Positions 6,535 to 7,464 of a DNA stretch of 7,464 bases are shown piece after piece (position 1 is the first letter of the stretch; every line of letters starts with the position of its first letter). The stretch lies in contig CAYFTS010000168.1 of NCBI GenBank assembly GCA_964346135.1, forward strand, positions 1 through 7,464, in the 5' to 3' direction. The translations under genes and the position numbers were made by a program. The DNA comes from B1-G15 sp964346135 (lineage in GTDB: Archaea; Thermoproteota; Bathyarchaeia; Bathyarchaeales; Bathyarchaeaceae). The notes beneath the pieces were generated by a model. It saw only the letters and a list, made by a program, of their open reading frames with translations. It was not told the origin of the DNA and did not search any database.

Positions 6535-6541
6535 TCCCTTC
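6535..6541 (-). promoter_or_regulatory. Ribosome binding site deciding the VIT-like start
   Basis: The minus strand reads GAAGGGA, complementary in part to the 16S 3' end. It lies 7 bases before ATG 6527, but only 1 base before TTG 6533, so the ATG is preferred. Confidence 0.5.
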
Positions 6542-6566
6542 AGCATCCAATATCACTGCTGTTGCG

Positions 6567-6575
6567 TCTTAAAGG
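6567..6575 (-). promoter_or_regulatory. TATA box candidate for the VIT-like gene
   Basis: The minus strand reads CCTTTAAGA after AAAAT, a fair BRE-TATA match. It predicts a start near 6545, about 18 bases before the ATG at 6527 and just ahead of its ribosome binding site. Confidence 0.4.
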
Positions 6576-6615
6576 ATTTTCTAACATCCCGCAAACCGAT
6601 ACCAGAACCCAAACA

Positions 6616-6624
6616 ACTTTTAAG
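6616..6624 (+). promoter_or_regulatory. TATA box candidate for asnS
   Basis: The plus strand reads ACTTTTAAG after AACA. It predicts a start near 6646 and a leader of about 75 bases before ATG 6722. It is one half of a divergent promoter region shared with the VIT-like gene. Confidence 0.35.
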
Positions 6625-6670
6625 GTTAATGTTTATTGTTTGAACCATAAAGGTACTGTGTAAGTTGTGA

Positions 6671-6682
6671 GTAAATATTTAC
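6671..6682. repeat. 12-bp perfect palindrome in the asnS leader
   Basis: GTAAATATTTAC is fully self-complementary. It lies between the asnS TATA candidate and the ribosome binding site, so it could be an operator for a dimeric regulator. Being AT-rich, it may also be chance. Confidence 0.3.
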
Positions 6683-6701
6683 GCTAGAGCATGGAAAGAT
6701 T

Positions 6702-6708
6702 AGGAGGG
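6702..6708 (+). promoter_or_regulatory. Shine-Dalgarno AGGAGGG before asnS
   Basis: A strong match to the anti-SD sequence. Its spacing to the asnS ATG at 6722 is long (13 bases), while an out-of-frame ATG at 6712 lies only 3 bases away. That ATG opens a 14-codon frame (6712-6756) overlapping the asnS start. Confidence 0.5.
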
Positions 6709-6721
6709 AAGATGATAAAAC

Positions 6722-7464
6722 ATGTCCTTCATGCCCATCCAAGTCATCCTAGATAAAAATTACGAAGGTAACCATGTAGACATAAGAGGTTGGGTCTACA
6801 GAAAACGAGAGAGCAAAGACACAGTTTTTCTCATAATACGCGACGCCACCGCTACTATTCAATGTACCGTGAAGAGAGAGAGTCCCGCTTGGGCTGACGC
6901 CAAAAAAGTCATAATAGAATCATCCGTAACCTTGAGCGGAACTGTGAGAAGCGATAAGCGGGCTCCAGGAGGATTTGAAATTTCCACGGACCAGTTGAAC
7001 ATAATTGGGCTGGCTGAAATTTTTCCAATAACAAAAGATCAGAGCAAAGAGTTTCTGCGAGACGTTCGACACTTGTGGTTGCGAAGCCAAAGGATGGGCA
7101 CAATCATGAAGATAAGAAGTGAAGTGTTAAAGTTCATACATGAGTTTTTCAGAAAACAGGACTTCATCGAAGTTTCGCCGCCCATGTTTATCTCCAGCGC
7201 TTGCGAAGGCGGTTCTACTCTTTTTGGACTAAAGTATTTTGACAAAGATCTGTACCTCACTCAGAGCGCCCAGTTGCATCTTGAGGCATTAATATATTCA
7301 TTAGAAAAAGTTTATTGTGTAGCGCCTTCGTTCAGGGCTGAGAAGAGTAGAACCATACGACACCTCACCGAGTACTGGCACGTAGAGGCTGAACAAGCGT
7401 TTGCAACAATAGATGACATGATGTGGCTAGAGGAAAACCTCGTAAGCCATGTGTGTCATAGCGT
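6722..7464 (+). CDS. asnS: Asparaginyl-tRNA synthetase, archaeal type (3' truncated by window)
   Basis: Charges tRNA-Asn with asparagine; a class IIb aminoacyl-tRNA synthetase. The window holds 247 codons plus two bases, a little over half of a protein that is usually about 430 residues. Residues 17-100 form the OB-fold anticodon-binding domain (VDIRGWVYRKRES, then FLIIRDATATIQCTV), followed by RAPGGFEI. The catalytic domain has the motif 1 region (DFIEVSPPMFISSACEGG, 147-164), TLFGLKYFDKDLYLTQSAQL (166-185), and motif 2, FRAEKSRTIRHLTEYWHVEAE (from 204). The HLTEYW segment, with tryptophan after E-Y, favours AsnRS over AspRS. Motif 3 lies beyond the edge. An in-frame TAA at 6716-6718 bars an earlier start, so the choice is ATG 6722 or ATG 6731; 6722 is nearer the Shine-Dalgarno sequence. 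The gene is divergent from the VIT-like gene, and its presence shows that Asn-tRNA can be made directly. Confidence 0.95.
   Translation, partial: MSFMPIQVILDKNYEGNHVDIRGWVYRKRESKDTVFLIIRDATATIQCTVKRESPAWADAKKVIIESSVTLSGTVRSDKRAPGGFEISTDQLNIIGLAEIFPITKDQSKEFLRDVRHLWLRSQRMGTIMKIRSEVLKFIHEFFRKQDFIEVSPPMFISSACEGGSTLFGLKYFDKDLYLTQSAQLHLEALIYSLEKVYCVAPSFRAEKSRTIRHLTEYWHVEAEQAFATIDDMMWLEENLVSHVCHS

Noticed and set aside
6909..7260. Two minus-strand open frames opposite asnS
   Set aside because: They are antisense to the conserved OB-fold and catalytic regions of the synthetase.
1..7464. CRISPR array, insertion sequence or prophage
   Set aside because: No regularly spaced direct repeats, transposase-like frames or terminal inverted repeats with target duplications were seen.

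Overview
The window reads as chromosomal DNA of an archaeon. The synthetase at the right end is of the archaeal asparaginyl type. Promoter candidates are TATA boxes of the CTTTAAA/CTTTTAAG kind rather than -35/-10 boxes. The tRNA gene carries two introns bounded by bulge-helix-bulge (BHB) motifs, which is archaeal splicing. Non-canonical tRNA introns together with a pyrrolysine-free MttB-family methyltransferase suggest the Thermoproteota/TACK side, perhaps a Bathyarchaeia-like lineage. That placement is inference; no 16S or other phylogenetic marker is present.

Layout from left to right. Positions 1-113 hold no recognisable gene. On the minus strand, 114-2504 encodes a single-chain ChlI-ChlD-type metal-chelatase ATPase (AAA+ plus von Willebrand A domain). 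A 240-base spacer with its promoter separates it from glnA (2745-4064, minus), a short class I-alpha glutamine synthetase. Next is a TTG-started MttB/MtgB-family methyltransferase (4184-5623, minus), then an initiator tRNA-Met gene (5750-5862, minus), then a small VIT1/CCC1-type membrane protein (5988-6527, minus). A divergent promoter region of about 195 bases leads to asnS (6722 to the window end, plus), cut off after 247 codons.

The five minus-strand genes share direction but are separated by spacers of roughly 120-240 bases. TATA-like boxes precede several of them, so they look like individual transcription units rather than one operon. Functional links are modest: the methyltransferase family can act on quaternary amines and glnA assimilates ammonium, while the chelatase could serve corrinoid or other tetrapyrrole synthesis that a methyltransferase of this family would need. 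No corrinoid protein, RamA-like activator or large chelatase subunit is in view.

The most notable item is the initiator tRNA. The encoded 5' acceptor strand does not match the 3' strand until a 21-base segment between nucleotides 4 and 5 is removed, and that segment is framed by a well-formed BHB motif. A second, 14-base intron sits at the canonical 37/38 position. The acceptor-stem BHB borrows bases from the 5' leader, which implies splicing before 5'-end maturation.
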